Of a stretch of 33,189 nt of DNA, positions 8,434-16,140 are shown piece by piece. The notes under the pieces were generated by a model, which ran no database searches, was not told where the DNA came from, and saw only the letters and a program-made list of their open reading frames with translations. How positions within the stretch are numbered: the stretch's first letter is position 1; every line of letters begins with the position of its first letter. A program made the translations under genes and the position numbers. The stretch is from Rhizobium sp. Q54 (GTDB taxonomy: Bacteria > Pseudomonadota > Alphaproteobacteria > Rhizobiales > Aestuariivirgaceae), in the NCBI GenBank assembly GCA_945889445.1, contig CAMDBX010000042.1:1-33189 (forward strand). Reading direction: 5' to 3'.

Positions 8434-9240
8434 ATGGCCTTGCTGCGCAGCGTGCTTCTCATCATCATCGTTCTCTATCTCGGCATTGTTGCCTTCATGT
8501 ATCTGCAGCAGCGCAGCCTCCAGTATTTCCCGGCCCGCACGGGAACATCGCCGCAAGCCCTCGGCCTTTCCGGTGTCACCGAGGAGCGCGTGCCGACACC
8601 CGATGGCGAAACCATTGTGCTGTGGTATGCGCCGGCCCAGCCGGGCAAGCCCACCGTGCTGTTCTTCCATGGCAATGGCGGCGAGATCGCGGGCCGCCAC
8701 GAGCGCTTCGCCTTCTTTCAGGCGCAGGGCCTGGGCGTGATGTTCGTGTCCTATCGCGGTTACGGCGCAAGCACGGGAACGATCTCCGAGCAGGGTCTCG
8801 TCACCGATGCACTCACCGCCTATGACGTGCTGCGCAGCAAGGGCGTTGCGGCGGACAGCATCATGCTGCTGGGTGAATCGCTGGGAACCGGTGTTGCCAT
8901 CCAGCTTGCCGCACAGCGGCCGGTTGCGGCCATCGCCCTCGAGGCGCCCTACACCGCCACGGTGGATGTCGCTGCCGATGTTTACTGGTGGCTGCCCGTA
9001 CGCTGGCTGATGAAGGACCAGTTCCGCTCACGCGATTACATCAGCCAGATCAAGGTGCCGCTTCTGATCCAGCATGGCGATGCCGACCGGGTGGTTCCCG
9101 TGGCGCAGGGGCGCACCCTTTTCGACATGGCGAATGAGCCGAAGCAGATGGTGATTATCCCGCGCACCGGCCACGACATGATCGGCGATCCGCAGGTCTG
9201 GGCCCGCGAGGCGGCGTTCTTCCTCGCCAGCGCTCAGTAA
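8434..9240 (+). CDS. Membrane-anchored alpha/beta hydrolase (BEM46/ABHD13-like)
   Basis: About 268 residues from ATG at 8434 (GTG at 8431 also possible; an upstream GTG at 8383 would overlap the cupin gene and adds no conserved sequence). One N-terminal membrane segment, LLRSVLLIIIVLYLGIVAFM, is followed by the hydrolase fold. The oxyanion-loop region is VLFFHGNGGE, the nucleophile elbow is LLGESLGTG (Ser in GxSxG), the acid is in QHGDADRVVP and the base is His in PRTGHDMIG. It is the last gene of the 4774-9240 run and ends 7 bases inside the convergent amidase gene. The substrate is unknown; esterase or thioesterase activity would fit the family. Confidence 0.86.
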   Translation: MALLRSVLLIIIVLYLGIVAFMYLQQRSLQYFPARTGTSPQALGLSGVTEERVPTPDGETIVLWYAPAQPGKPTVLFFHGNGGEIAGRHERFAFFQAQGLGVMFVSYRGYGASTGTISEQGLVTDALTAYDVLRSKGVAADSIMLLGESLGTGVAIQLAAQRPVAAIALEAPYTATVDVAADVYWWLPVRWLMKDQFRSRDYISQIKVPLLIQHGDADRVVPVAQGRTLFDMANEPKQMVIIPRTGHDMIGDPQVWAREAAFFLASAQ

Positions 9241-10688
9241 CCGGGCGGCGGAACGAAGCCGCCGTACTCCTTCTCAAGCAGTTCGGCAAAGCGGATCGCG
9301 GTGTAATCGGCATATTGCCGGGTGATGATCTGCACGCCCGCCGGCAGGCCTTGCGGCGTCAGGCCCATCGGCGCCACCGTGGAGGGCAGCAGGAAGCAAC
9401 CGGGATAGCCGGCCCAGAACAACTGGTCGGTGGTTGGCACGCGCTTGCCGTTCACCGTGATCTTGCGCTCGTGGCGCTCGCCCACGTGGTCGTGCGGGAA
9501 GGCGGCAGACGCCGCGGCAGGGCAGATCATCACGTCCCAGTCGTCGAAGAACTGGTCCCACAGCAGCCGCATCTGGTGGCGGCGCTCGTTGTAGCGGAGC
9601 CAGTCGCGGTGCGGCAGCACATAGGCGCGCAGCATCTTGGTGAGGTAGCTGTCGTCGCGCGGGTCTGCGGCTGCCACCTTGGCGGAATTGGCCGCGAATT
9701 CTGCATCCGATTGGCGGCGGCTGGTGGCTGAGCGCAAGAGGGCGATGTAGACGTCCATCGCCTCCTTTGTCGTGAAGGCCGGGCGCGCGGTGGTCGAGAG
9801 CTTCTTCACCCGTTTGCCGAGGAACTGCGTGAGCTTGCCCAGCAGGTCCTGCACGCTCAAGTCCACTTCTGACTGCTCGTCGGTGACCATCACCGCGACG
9901 CGGAATTCCTTCAGCGACTTCTGCTTCGCCGGTGGAAGCGTCAGCGCATAGCCGCGCGCATCGGGACCAACCGGTCCGGCGATGAGCTTCATCATGCTCG
10001 CGAGGTCGCGTGCCGAGCGGGCAAGGGGTCCCGCCACGGTGATGTCGCCGGGCTGCACCATGCCCGGCAGCAGGTGGCCCTGATAGGGCACGACACCCCA
10101 TGTGGGCTTGTGGCCATAGACGCCGCAGTAATGCGCCGGGTTGCGGATCGAGGCGCCGATGTCGGAGCCGATCTCGAGCGCCGACATGCCGGTGGCGAGC
10201 GCCACGGCGGAACCCCCCGATGAGCCGCCGGGCGCGCGGTCCAAGTCCCACGGGTTGTTGGTGGTGCCATAGATGGCGTTGTAGCTCTGCCAGTCCGCCA
10301 GCATCAGCGGCACGTTGGTCTTGCCATAGACGACAGCCCCGGCATCCTCGAGGCGCTGCATGGCCACCGCATCGGTTGTGGCGATGTTGTTGTGGAAGCG
10401 CGGGTCGCCCCAGGTGGAGGGAAGGCCTGCCATGTCGAAGCTTTCCTTGGCGGTCATCGGCACGCCGTCGAAGGGTCCCTTCGGCTTTCCGGCCCTGAGG
10501 CGCCGATCGGCTGCCGCTGCCGCCTTCCTGGCGCGTGGGATGTCCGTCACCACCACGGCGTTCAGCGCCTTGTTGTGCGCCTTGTACTGGCCGAGGCAAT
10601 CCTCCAGCAGGGCGGAGGCGGTCACCTTCCGCGCCCGCAGCAGGCGGGCGAGTTCGGTGGCGGAGCGAAAGTGCAAGGGAAGGGCCAT
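9234..10688 (-). CDS. Amidase, amidase-signature family
   Basis: A 484-residue amidase of the GatA-like amidase-signature family, which hydrolyses carboxamides to acids and ammonia. The catalytic triad is visible: Lys81 in PMTAKESFDM, the cis-Ser in GGSSGGS (154-160), and the nucleophile Ser180 in GSDIGASIRNPA. No signal peptide is seen, so it is likely cytoplasmic. The neighbourhood lacks gatB and gatC, so this is a stand-alone amidase rather than the tRNA amidotransferase subunit. It converges on the alpha/beta hydrolase gene with a 7-base overlap and is divergent from the EamA permease at 10783. The substrate cannot be told. Confidence 0.9.
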   Translation of the reverse strand: MALPLHFRSATELARLLRARKVTASALLEDCLGQYKAHNKALNAVVVTDIPRARKAAAAADRRLRAGKPKGPFDGVPMTAKESFDMAGLPSTWGDPRFHNNIATTDAVAMQRLEDAGAVVYGKTNVPLMLADWQSYNAIYGTTNNPWDLDRAPGGSSGGSAVALATGMSALEIGSDIGASIRNPAHYCGVYGHKPTWGVVPYQGHLLPGMVQPGDITVAGPLARSARDLASMMKLIAGPVGPDARGYALTLPPAKQKSLKEFRVAVMVTDEQSEVDLSVQDLLGKLTQFLGKRVKKLSTTARPAFTTKEAMDVYIALLRSATSRRQSDAEFAANSAKVAAADPRDDSYLTKMLRAYVLPHRDWLRYNERRHQMRLLWDQFFDDWDVMICPAAASAAFPHDHVGERHERKITVNGKRVPTTDQLFWAGYPGCFLLPSTVAPMGLTPQGLPAGVQIITRQYADYTAIRFAELLEKEYGGFVPPPGY

Positions 10689-10782
10689 GGAAAACTCCTG
10701 TCTCCTCGCCAGCCTAACTCCGCATGCCAGAACTGCAATCGCCTAAGCTGACGGGCAGGTCTGCACGGTATAGAGAGCGTGT

Positions 10783-11703
10783 ATGGACCGCCGCGCCCTC
10801 ATCATCGGTTACCTGCTCGTTGCAGCGGGCTCGGCGCTGTTTGCCTCCAAGGCCATCTTCATCAAGCTCGCCTACATGGAGCGTTACGACGCGCTGCTCA
10901 TCCTCGCCTGGCGCATGGTCTTTGCCTTGCCCGTCTTCGTGGTGGTGGGGGCATTCGAGATCACGCGGCGCAAGGTGGAGGGCAAGCCCATGCCGCGGCG
11001 CGGAGCGGTGCTGGGGGCCATCGGCATTGGCCTCATCGGCTATTACCTCGCCATGATCCTCGATTTCGGCGGCCTGCTCCATGTGACGGCGCAGCTGGAG
11101 CGGCTGGCACTGTTCACCTATCCGATCTTTGTGATCTTCATCGGCGCGGCATTCTTCGGCATGCGGCTGACGCGAACCAGCGTGATCGCTGCGGTGGTTT
11201 CCTACCTCGGCCTTGCCGTCGTCTTCGTGTCGGACTTCTCGGCGGGCGGTTCAAATGTCACGCTGGGCACGGCACTGGTGCTGGGTTCAGCGGTGAGCTT
11301 CGCCGTCTACCAGCTGATGGCCAAGCGCTACATCAGCGAGATGGGGGCAACACTGTTCACCTCGGTCGCCCTCTCCGCTGCGGCGGTGACCACGCTCGCC
11401 CATGTCTTCATCGTGCGCGGCCATCTCGATACGTCGATGTCCTGGCATTACTTCATGCTGGCGGCGGGCACCGGGCTTCTGGCAACGGTGTTCCCGTCCT
11501 TCTTAGTCAATGCGGGCATGGCAAGGATCGGCAACACCTCGACGGCGATGATCTCCAACGTCTCGCCGCTGCTCACCATCTATTTCGCCGTGGTGCTTCT
11601 GGGCGAAGCCTTCACCTGGTCGCATGCGCTGGGCACCGCACTCGTGGTGGGCGGCGTGGGCTATCACACCTGGCGCGAGATCAGGAAGCCGACCTCCACC
11701 TGA
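10783..11703 (+). CDS. DMT-superfamily permease (EamA)
   Basis: A 306-residue inner-membrane protein with about ten hydrophobic helices in two repeated EamA halves. The first half starts with YLLVAAGSALFASKAIFIKL and carries AWRMVFALPVF; the second starts near GTALVLGSAVSFAVYQLMAKRY and ends with the typical LGEAFTWSHALGTALVVGG segment. The family exports amino acids, metabolites or drugs; no substrate can be inferred. The 94 bases separating it from the divergent amidase gene show no clear operator. The broken toxin locus begins 16 bases after its stop. Confidence 0.88.
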   Translation: MDRRALIIGYLLVAAGSALFASKAIFIKLAYMERYDALLILAWRMVFALPVFVVVGAFEITRRKVEGKPMPRRGAVLGAIGIGLIGYYLAMILDFGGLLHVTAQLERLALFTYPIFVIFIGAAFFGMRLTRTSVIAAVVSYLGLAVVFVSDFSAGGSNVTLGTALVLGSAVSFAVYQLMAKRYISEMGATLFTSVALSAAAVTTLAHVFIVRGHLDTSMSWHYFMLAAGTGLLATVFPSFLVNAGMARIGNTSTAMISNVSPLLTIYFAVVLLGEAFTWSHALGTALVVGGVGYHTWREIRKPTST

Positions 11704-11719
11704 CGACAAGACTTGCGAG

Positions 11720-11740
11720 ATGTATCGTGTTATGATACAT
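11720..11740. promoter_or_regulatory. Probable HigBA operator over the -10 region
   Basis: A perfect inverted repeat, ATGTATC at 11720-11726 and GATACAT at 11734-11740 with a 7-base spacer, lies 6 bases before the ATG at 11747. TATGAT at 11731-11736 is a good -10 hexamer inside it, so a bound repressor would block transcription. Transcription would begin about at 11743, giving a nearly leaderless message. Such dyads are standard for HigA autoregulation. The site would be inside any reading frame opened at 11713, which argues against that start. Confidence 0.65.
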
Positions 11741-11746
11741 TGCTGC

Positions 11747-12021
11747 ATGATCGTGAGCGCCAAGGGAAAGCGGGCGTCCGAAGTGCTGAAAGGCCGCTTT
11801 GGAAAGGGTTTTCCCGCGGATCTCGTGAGGCGCACGCGGGCCATGCGCTCGATGCGGCGGTTGTTGTGGATGACCTGCGGTTTCCACCGGGCAATCACCT
11901 CGAAGCGTTGAAGGGCGACCGTGCCGGTCAGCATTCCGTGCGCATCAATGATCAATGGCGCATCTGCTTCCGGTGGACTGAACATGGACCTGCGGATGTT
12001 GAGATCGTCGACTATCACTGA
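11747..12021 (+). pseudogene. higB: HigB/RelE-type toxin, frameshifted
   Basis: Two frames together make one HigB-like toxin (an mRNA-cleaving RelE-fold protein). From ATG at 11747 the protein begins MIVSAKGK and runs through [14 protein letters not shown], matching the family N-terminus. The conserved C-terminal half lies in another frame from about 11848: [16 protein letters not shown], then [20 protein letters not shown] and VEIVDYH to the stop at 12021. The break is near 11843-11850. Comparison with remembered homologues suggests about seven bases lost, though a single missing base would also restore the frame. A 102-residue open frame from 11713 exists, but its N-terminal half is unlike the family and its start precedes the operator. 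The intact antitoxin follows 13 bases later. Confidence 0.7.
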
Positions 12022-12034
12022 AGGACCTTGAGAC

Positions 12035-12325
12035 ATGCCATTGCTGGTCAATCCATCTCATCCCGGCGAAGTTCTGGAGGAGCTCTACCTTGTGCCTCTG
12101 GGCCTGAGTGCCATCGCGCTCGCCAAGCGCATCCACGTGCCGCGCACCCGGATCGAGCGCCTCGTCAAGGGCGATACGGCGCTCTCCGCGGACACAGCCA
12201 TGCGCCTTGCCAAGCTGTTCGGAACGACACCGGAATACTGGATGAACCTGCAGCGCGCATGGGATCTCGCCCGCGCGCGGGAAACGATCGACGTTTCCGA
12301 CATCAAGCCACTCGCTGCGGCCTGA
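12035..12325 (+). CDS. higA: HigA-family antitoxin
   Basis: A 96-residue XRE-type helix-turn-helix protein of the HigA family. It opens with the family hallmark NPSHPGEVLEELYLVPLGLS, continues with the HTH around ALAKRIHVPRTRIERLVKG, and ends with the conserved TAMRLAKLFGTTPEYWMNLQ segment. It neutralises HigB and represses the higBA promoter; the candidate operator is at 11720-11740. AAGGA at about 12021-12025 is a possible ribosome site. Toxin before antitoxin is the usual HigBA order. It appears intact although the toxin is broken, as expected if the antitoxin is retained after toxin loss. Confidence 0.9.
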   Translation: MPLLVNPSHPGEVLEELYLVPLGLSAIALAKRIHVPRTRIERLVKGDTALSADTAMRLAKLFGTTPEYWMNLQRAWDLARARETIDVSDIKPLAAA

Positions 12326-12332
12326 AAAGAAA

Positions 12333-12354
12333 GGCCGGGCACTGAGGCCCGGCC
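12333..12354 (-). terminator. Rho-independent terminator of the mttB-like gene
   Basis: GGCCGGGC at 12333-12340 pairs perfectly with GCCCGGCC at 12347-12354 across a 6-base loop. Read on the minus strand, the stem is followed by TTTCTTTTC, so it terminates the MttB-family gene ending at 12383. It also lies just after higA on the plus strand, but the U tract there is poor. Confidence 0.8.
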
Positions 12355-12382
12355 ATCGAGTTTGGGAGGAAACTCTTCGCGA

Positions 12383-13963
12383 TCAGCTGACGTTGTCCGG
12401 CAGCACTTCCTTGCGCTTGGCCATGAACCCGACGAGCTGGTCATCGATGCCCTGGTCCAGCGGCGGGGCTTCATAGTCGCGCAGCATCTGCTTCCAGCGT
12501 TCGTTGGCGCGCACGACGATGTCCTTGCCGCCCTCGTCGCGCCACTGTTCGAAGGAGTTGTTGTCGGCCAGCCCCGAGCGCCAGAAGGCGGTTTCGAAAT
12601 TGGCCTGGGTGTGGGCGCAGCCGAGGTAATGCGAGCCGGGGCCCACTTCGCGGATGGCGTCCAGCGCCTGGCCGTTCTCGCTGAAGTCAACGCCCTCGGC
12701 GAACTTCTGGTACATGGAGAGCTGGTCGGCATCCATGATCAGCTTTTCATAGCCCGAGGCGAGGCCGCCTTCGAGCCAGCCTGCGGCATGGAGGCAGAAG
12801 TTGACGCCCGAGAGCAGCGTCGACCACATGGTGTTGGCGCTTTCATAGGCCGCCTGCGCGTCAGGCAGCTTCGAGCCGCAGAGGCTGCCACCGGAGCGGA
12901 ACGGAACGCCCATGCGGCGGGCGAGCTGGGCCGCACCGAAGGTGACCATGGCGGGCTCGGGCGAGCCGAAGGTGGGCGCACCCGACTGCATGGACATGGA
13001 GGCCGCGAAGGTACCGAACACCACAGGAGCGCCGGGGCGGCAGAGCTGGGTGAAGGCAATGCCGACGGAGGCCTCGGCAAGGATCTGCGTCAGCGTGCCC
13101 ACCGTGGTGACGGGCGACATGGCGCCGGCCACGATGAAGGGCGAGATCACGCAGGCCTGGTTGGCGCGTGCCAGCACCTTGAGGGCGCCAAGCATCACGC
13201 CGTCCCACACCATGGGCGAGTTGGCGTTGATGAGCGATGTCATCACGCAATTCTGGTCGACGAAGTCCTTGCCGAAGACCATCTCCGCCATGGCGACCGA
13301 GTCGGCCGAGCGCTCGCCCGCGGTGACGGATGCCATGAACGGCTTATCGGAGTACTTGATGTGGGTGTAGATCATGTCGAGGTGGCGCTTGGCCACCGGA
13401 ATGTCCACGGGTTCGCACAGCGTGCCACCGGCATGGTGCAGGCTGGGCAGCATGTAGACGAGCTTGGCGAAGTTGCGGAAGTCCTCGATCGTCGCATAGC
13501 GGCGGCCTTCATCGAGGTTGCGGATGAAGGGCGGGCCGTAAACCGGGGCGAAGACGGTGTTGTTGCCACCGATGGTGACGTTGTTTGCCGGGTTGCGGGC
13601 ATGCTGGACATATTCGCGCGGTGCGGTCTTGATCAGCGAGCGCACGAGGCCCTTGGGGAAGCGCACGCGGTAGCGCTTGGAGTCGGTGGCCGAGGGCTTC
13701 ACATCAGCGCCGGCATCCTTCCACATGCTTGCGGCCTCTTCGTCCTCGTAAATGTCGAGGCCGATTTCCTGCAGAATCGTTTCGGCATTGCGCTCGATCA
13801 GCTCGAGCTGCTCGTCCGTGAAGGGCTCATAGGGCCTGATGGCGCGGCGGATGAAGCCCGAGTGCTTGACGGCGGTCGAAGTGCGGGCGGCGCGGCGGGC
13901 ATCGGCACCGCCTCGGGCGCGGCGACCGGAGGGCGGGGCGGAGGCGGGCTGGACGTCAGTCAT
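12383..13963 (-). CDS. Trimethylamine methyltransferase (MttB) family protein, non-pyrrolysine
   Basis: About 526 residues from ATG at 13963; an upstream in-frame ATG at 14011 would add 16 unremarkable residues. The family moves a methyl group from a tri- or tetramethylated amine to a corrinoid protein. MttB-family segments include AETILQEIGLDIYEDEEAA, GGNNTVFAPVYGPPF, VDIPVAKRHLDMIYTHIKYS, SPVTTVGTLTQILAEASVG and GPGSHYLGCAHTQANFE. No in-frame TAG occurs, so this is the pyrrolysine-free branch, in which MtgB-type members demethylate glycine betaine to dimethylglycine. Dimethylglycine is the likely substrate of the dehydrogenase at 24658-27093. The N-terminus (about 35 residues) is Ala/Arg-rich and probably disordered. 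No corrinoid (MttC-like) gene is in the window. The exact amine is unknown. Confidence 0.88.
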   Translation of the reverse strand: MTDVQPASAPPSGRRARGGADARRAARTSTAVKHSGFIRRAIRPYEPFTDEQLELIERNAETILQEIGLDIYEDEEAASMWKDAGADVKPSATDSKRYRVRFPKGLVRSLIKTAPREYVQHARNPANNVTIGGNNTVFAPVYGPPFIRNLDEGRRYATIEDFRNFAKLVYMLPSLHHAGGTLCEPVDIPVAKRHLDMIYTHIKYSDKPFMASVTAGERSADSVAMAEMVFGKDFVDQNCVMTSLINANSPMVWDGVMLGALKVLARANQACVISPFIVAGAMSPVTTVGTLTQILAEASVGIAFTQLCRPGAPVVFGTFAASMSMQSGAPTFGSPEPAMVTFGAAQLARRMGVPFRSGGSLCGSKLPDAQAAYESANTMWSTLLSGVNFCLHAAGWLEGGLASGYEKLIMDADQLSMYQKFAEGVDFSENGQALDAIREVGPGSHYLGCAHTQANFETAFWRSGLADNNSFEQWRDEGGKDIVVRANERWKQMLRDYEAPPLDQGIDDQLVGFMAKRKEVLPDNVS

Positions 13964-14064
13964 TGCAAAACCTGTTGAGAAGTTTTCACGTGAGGTGTGG
14001 TTTACGCTCAACCGACCCGTCGGGCGTGAAGGGAAACGTCAGGGAAAGGCTGAGAAACGACGCC

Positions 14065-15270
14065 TCAGAACGTCACTTTCAAGCTCTCCAGCCCATGGAA
14101 ATGATAGGCATTGCGGTAGTTTGGGTGTTCCGCAAGGGCGAGTTTGGGCAGCCGGTGGAACAGTAAAGGCATGGCGATCTGCATCTCCAGCCGGGCCAGC
14201 GGCGCCCCGATGCAGAAATGGATGCCGGCCCCGAAGGCAACCTGCGGGTTGGGATCGCGGTCGGGGATGAAGCGGTCGGGCTCCGGGAAGCGCGCCGGGT
14301 CGCGGTTGGCGGCTGCCAGCATCAGACCCACGCTCTCGCCCTTCTTCAGGCGGATCCCGGCATATTCAAGGTCCTCCAGCGCATAGCGGGTGAACAGGTG
14401 GAGGGGAGCATCGTATCTGAGGGTTTCCTCCACGCAGGCCTCATCGATGCCGCTCCGCATGCCTTGCTCCAGCAGGCACTTGATGCCGTTGCCCAGGGCA
14501 TGCACGGTTGCCTCGTGGCCCGCGTTGAGCAGCAGGATGGCGGTGGTGACGAGTTCATCTTCCGTCAGCTTGGCGCCCTGTTCCTCTGCCTTGATGAGTT
14601 CGGAGAGCAGATCGTCGCTTGGCGCCTTGCGGCGTTGGCCGATGTAGCCGCGCATGAAATCGGAGAATGCGACCGTGGCCTTCACCGCGCGATCCTCGAC
14701 CGCCCGGTCGCGGCGCGCCTGGTACATCGCCACCATGTCATGCGACCACGTCAGCAGCTGCTGTGCCATGTCGGTGGGAACGCCCAGCAGATCGCAGATG
14801 ACGATGACCGGAATGGGAGTGGCGAAGGCAGTGAGCAATTCAGCCTCGCCCTTGCCCTCGAAGCGGTCGATCAGGCCATTGGCGAGGCTGGTGATGGCGG
14901 GCCGCAGCCGCTCCACCTGGCGCGACAGGAAGGAGCGGTTGACCAGGCTCCTCAGCCGCGTGTGCACCGGTGGTTCCAGTTCCAGCAGCGAATGTGATTC
15001 GAAGTCATGGAAGGGCCTGAGGTGGGCGGGCGTTTCCGGCCAGCCCAGCTCCTCGCGGCTGGCCACATGCAGCACCTGCCGGCCGAAACGGCGGTCGCGC
15101 AGCAGGGCGTTCACGTCCTCGAAGCGTGAAAAACACCAGATACCGTAGTGTTTCCACCTGAACACCGGAACCTCTGCCCGGATCCGGTGATAGGCGGGAT
15201 AGGGGTCGTTGTAGAAGCCCGGGTCGACCGGATCGAGGACGACGGAACGGTGAACTTTGTCAATGCGCAT
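14065..15270 (-). CDS. Cytochrome P450
   Basis: A 401-residue soluble bacterial P450. The I-helix oxygen-activation motif is AGHEAT (250-255), the K-helix ExxR is EETLR (282-285), and the haem-binding loop is FGAGIHFCIGAPLA with the axial Cys353. Start ATG at 15270 is chosen because GGGAAG lies 9 bases before it; ATG at 15279 is also possible, while an extension to 15522 would run across the divergent M55 gene and has no P450 similarity. No ferredoxin or reductase gene is adjacent, so electrons must come from elsewhere. mttB-like lies 101 bases downstream on the same strand. The substrate is unknown; an oxidative N-demethylation role would suit the context but is speculation. Confidence 0.93.
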   Translation of the reverse strand: MRIDKVHRSVVLDPVDPGFYNDPYPAYHRIRAEVPVFRWKHYGIWCFSRFEDVNALLRDRRFGRQVLHVASREELGWPETPAHLRPFHDFESHSLLELEPPVHTRLRSLVNRSFLSRQVERLRPAITSLANGLIDRFEGKGEAELLTAFATPIPVIVICDLLGVPTDMAQQLLTWSHDMVAMYQARRDRAVEDRAVKATVAFSDFMRGYIGQRRKAPSDDLLSELIKAEEQGAKLTEDELVTTAILLLNAGHEATVHALGNGIKCLLEQGMRSGIDEACVEETLRYDAPLHLFTRYALEDLEYAGIRLKKGESVGLMLAAANRDPARFPEPDRFIPDRDPNPQVAFGAGIHFCIGAPLARLEMQIAMPLLFHRLPKLALAEHPNYRNAYHFHGLESLKVTF

Positions 15271-15342
15271 GGCTGCCATCTTCCCGCGAAGTCGCCTATG
15301 CTCGCAAGTCCGGCTATGAAGCGCCAGGTTTGAGGACAGAAC

Positions 15343-16140
15343 ATGAAGGTCTACATCAGCGTCGACATCGAAGGTTGCGCCGGCATCACCCATTGGGACG
15401 AGGCCGGGAAGAACCATGCCGACTGGCAGGAATTCCGCGAGCAGATGACGCGTGAGGCGGTTGCCGCCATCGAGGGCGCGCAGATCGCCGGCGCCACCAA
15501 AATCCTGGTGAAGGACGCCCATTCCTCCGGCCGCAACATCATCGCCTCCATGCTACCCGCCGATGTGCGGTTGATCCGGGCTTGGGCAGGCCACCCGCTC
15601 TGCATGGTGCAGGACCTCGACGAGACATTCGATGCGGTGATGATGATCGGCTATCATTCCGCCGCCGGATCGGAGGAAAACAGCCTCGCCCACACGCTCT
15701 CGCATGATGCTGCCGAAATCCGCATCAACGGTCACCGCGCTTCGGAGTATCTGATCCATGCGCTGGCCTCCTCGATGCTGGGGGTGCCGACGGTTTTCGT
15801 CAGCGGTGACAAGGGGCTCATGACGGAAATCGAAGAGGTGAACCCGCATGTCGGGCGTTGCGCGGTGAAGGAAGGCCGCGGCCAGTCCACCATTTCGATG
15901 ACGCCCGCTGCCGCAACGAAGGCGATCCGCGAAGGGGCCGCCGCTGCCCTGCGCGGCAATCTCAAGGCTTCGTTGCTCGAGATGCCGGAGCACGTGATTG
16001 TCGAGATCACCTATTCCAACCCGGTGCTGGCGGCGCGCCACCAGTGGTACCCCGGCATGGAGCATTTCGGAAACCGCACCGTCCGCTTCGTGACCAACCG
16101 CTATTTCGACGTGCTGCGCATGTTGAACTACGTGACCTGA
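15343..16140 (+). CDS. M55 family metallopeptidase, DppA-like D-aminopeptidase
   Basis: A 265-residue zinc aminopeptidase of the M55 family, whose type member is Bacillus subtilis DppA, releasing N-terminal D-amino acids. The metal-site motif SVDIEG gives Asp8 and Glu10; His60 in VKDAHSSG, His105 in MIGYHSAAG and Glu135 in RASEYLIHA sit at the positions expected for the other zinc ligands. Length matches the family. No signal peptide is visible. It is divergent from the P450 gene (72 bases apart), and its stop overlaps the start of the next MFS gene by one base (TGATG), so the two are translationally coupled. Physiological substrate is unknown. Confidence 0.92.
   Translation: MKVYISVDIEGCAGITHWDEAGKNHADWQEFREQMTREAVAAIEGAQIAGATKILVKDAHSSGRNIIASMLPADVRLIRAWAGHPLCMVQDLDETFDAVMMIGYHSAAGSEENSLAHTLSHDAAEIRINGHRASEYLIHALASSMLGVPTVFVSGDKGLMTEIEEVNPHVGRCAVKEGRGQSTISMTPAAATKAIREGAAAALRGNLKASLLEMPEHVIVEITYSNPVLAARHQWYPGMEHFGNRTVRFVTNRYFDVLRMLNYVT

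Noticed and set aside
11713..12021. Intact 102-residue RelE-like gene starting at 11713
   Set aside because: Its N-terminal half is not family-like, and it would place the palindromic operator and -10 box inside the coding region; a frameshifted HigB explains the sequence better.
12383..13963. Pyrrolysine-containing MttB
   Set aside because: The whole reading frame is open with no in-frame TAG, and no pyl genes are present.
12362..13978. 538-codon plus-strand frame opposite the mttB-like gene
   Set aside because: Shadow frame; the minus-strand gene has a terminator and family motifs.
14065..15522. Longer P450 starting at 15522
   Set aside because: The extension crosses the divergent M55 gene start and does not resemble P450; a ribosome site supports ATG at 15270.
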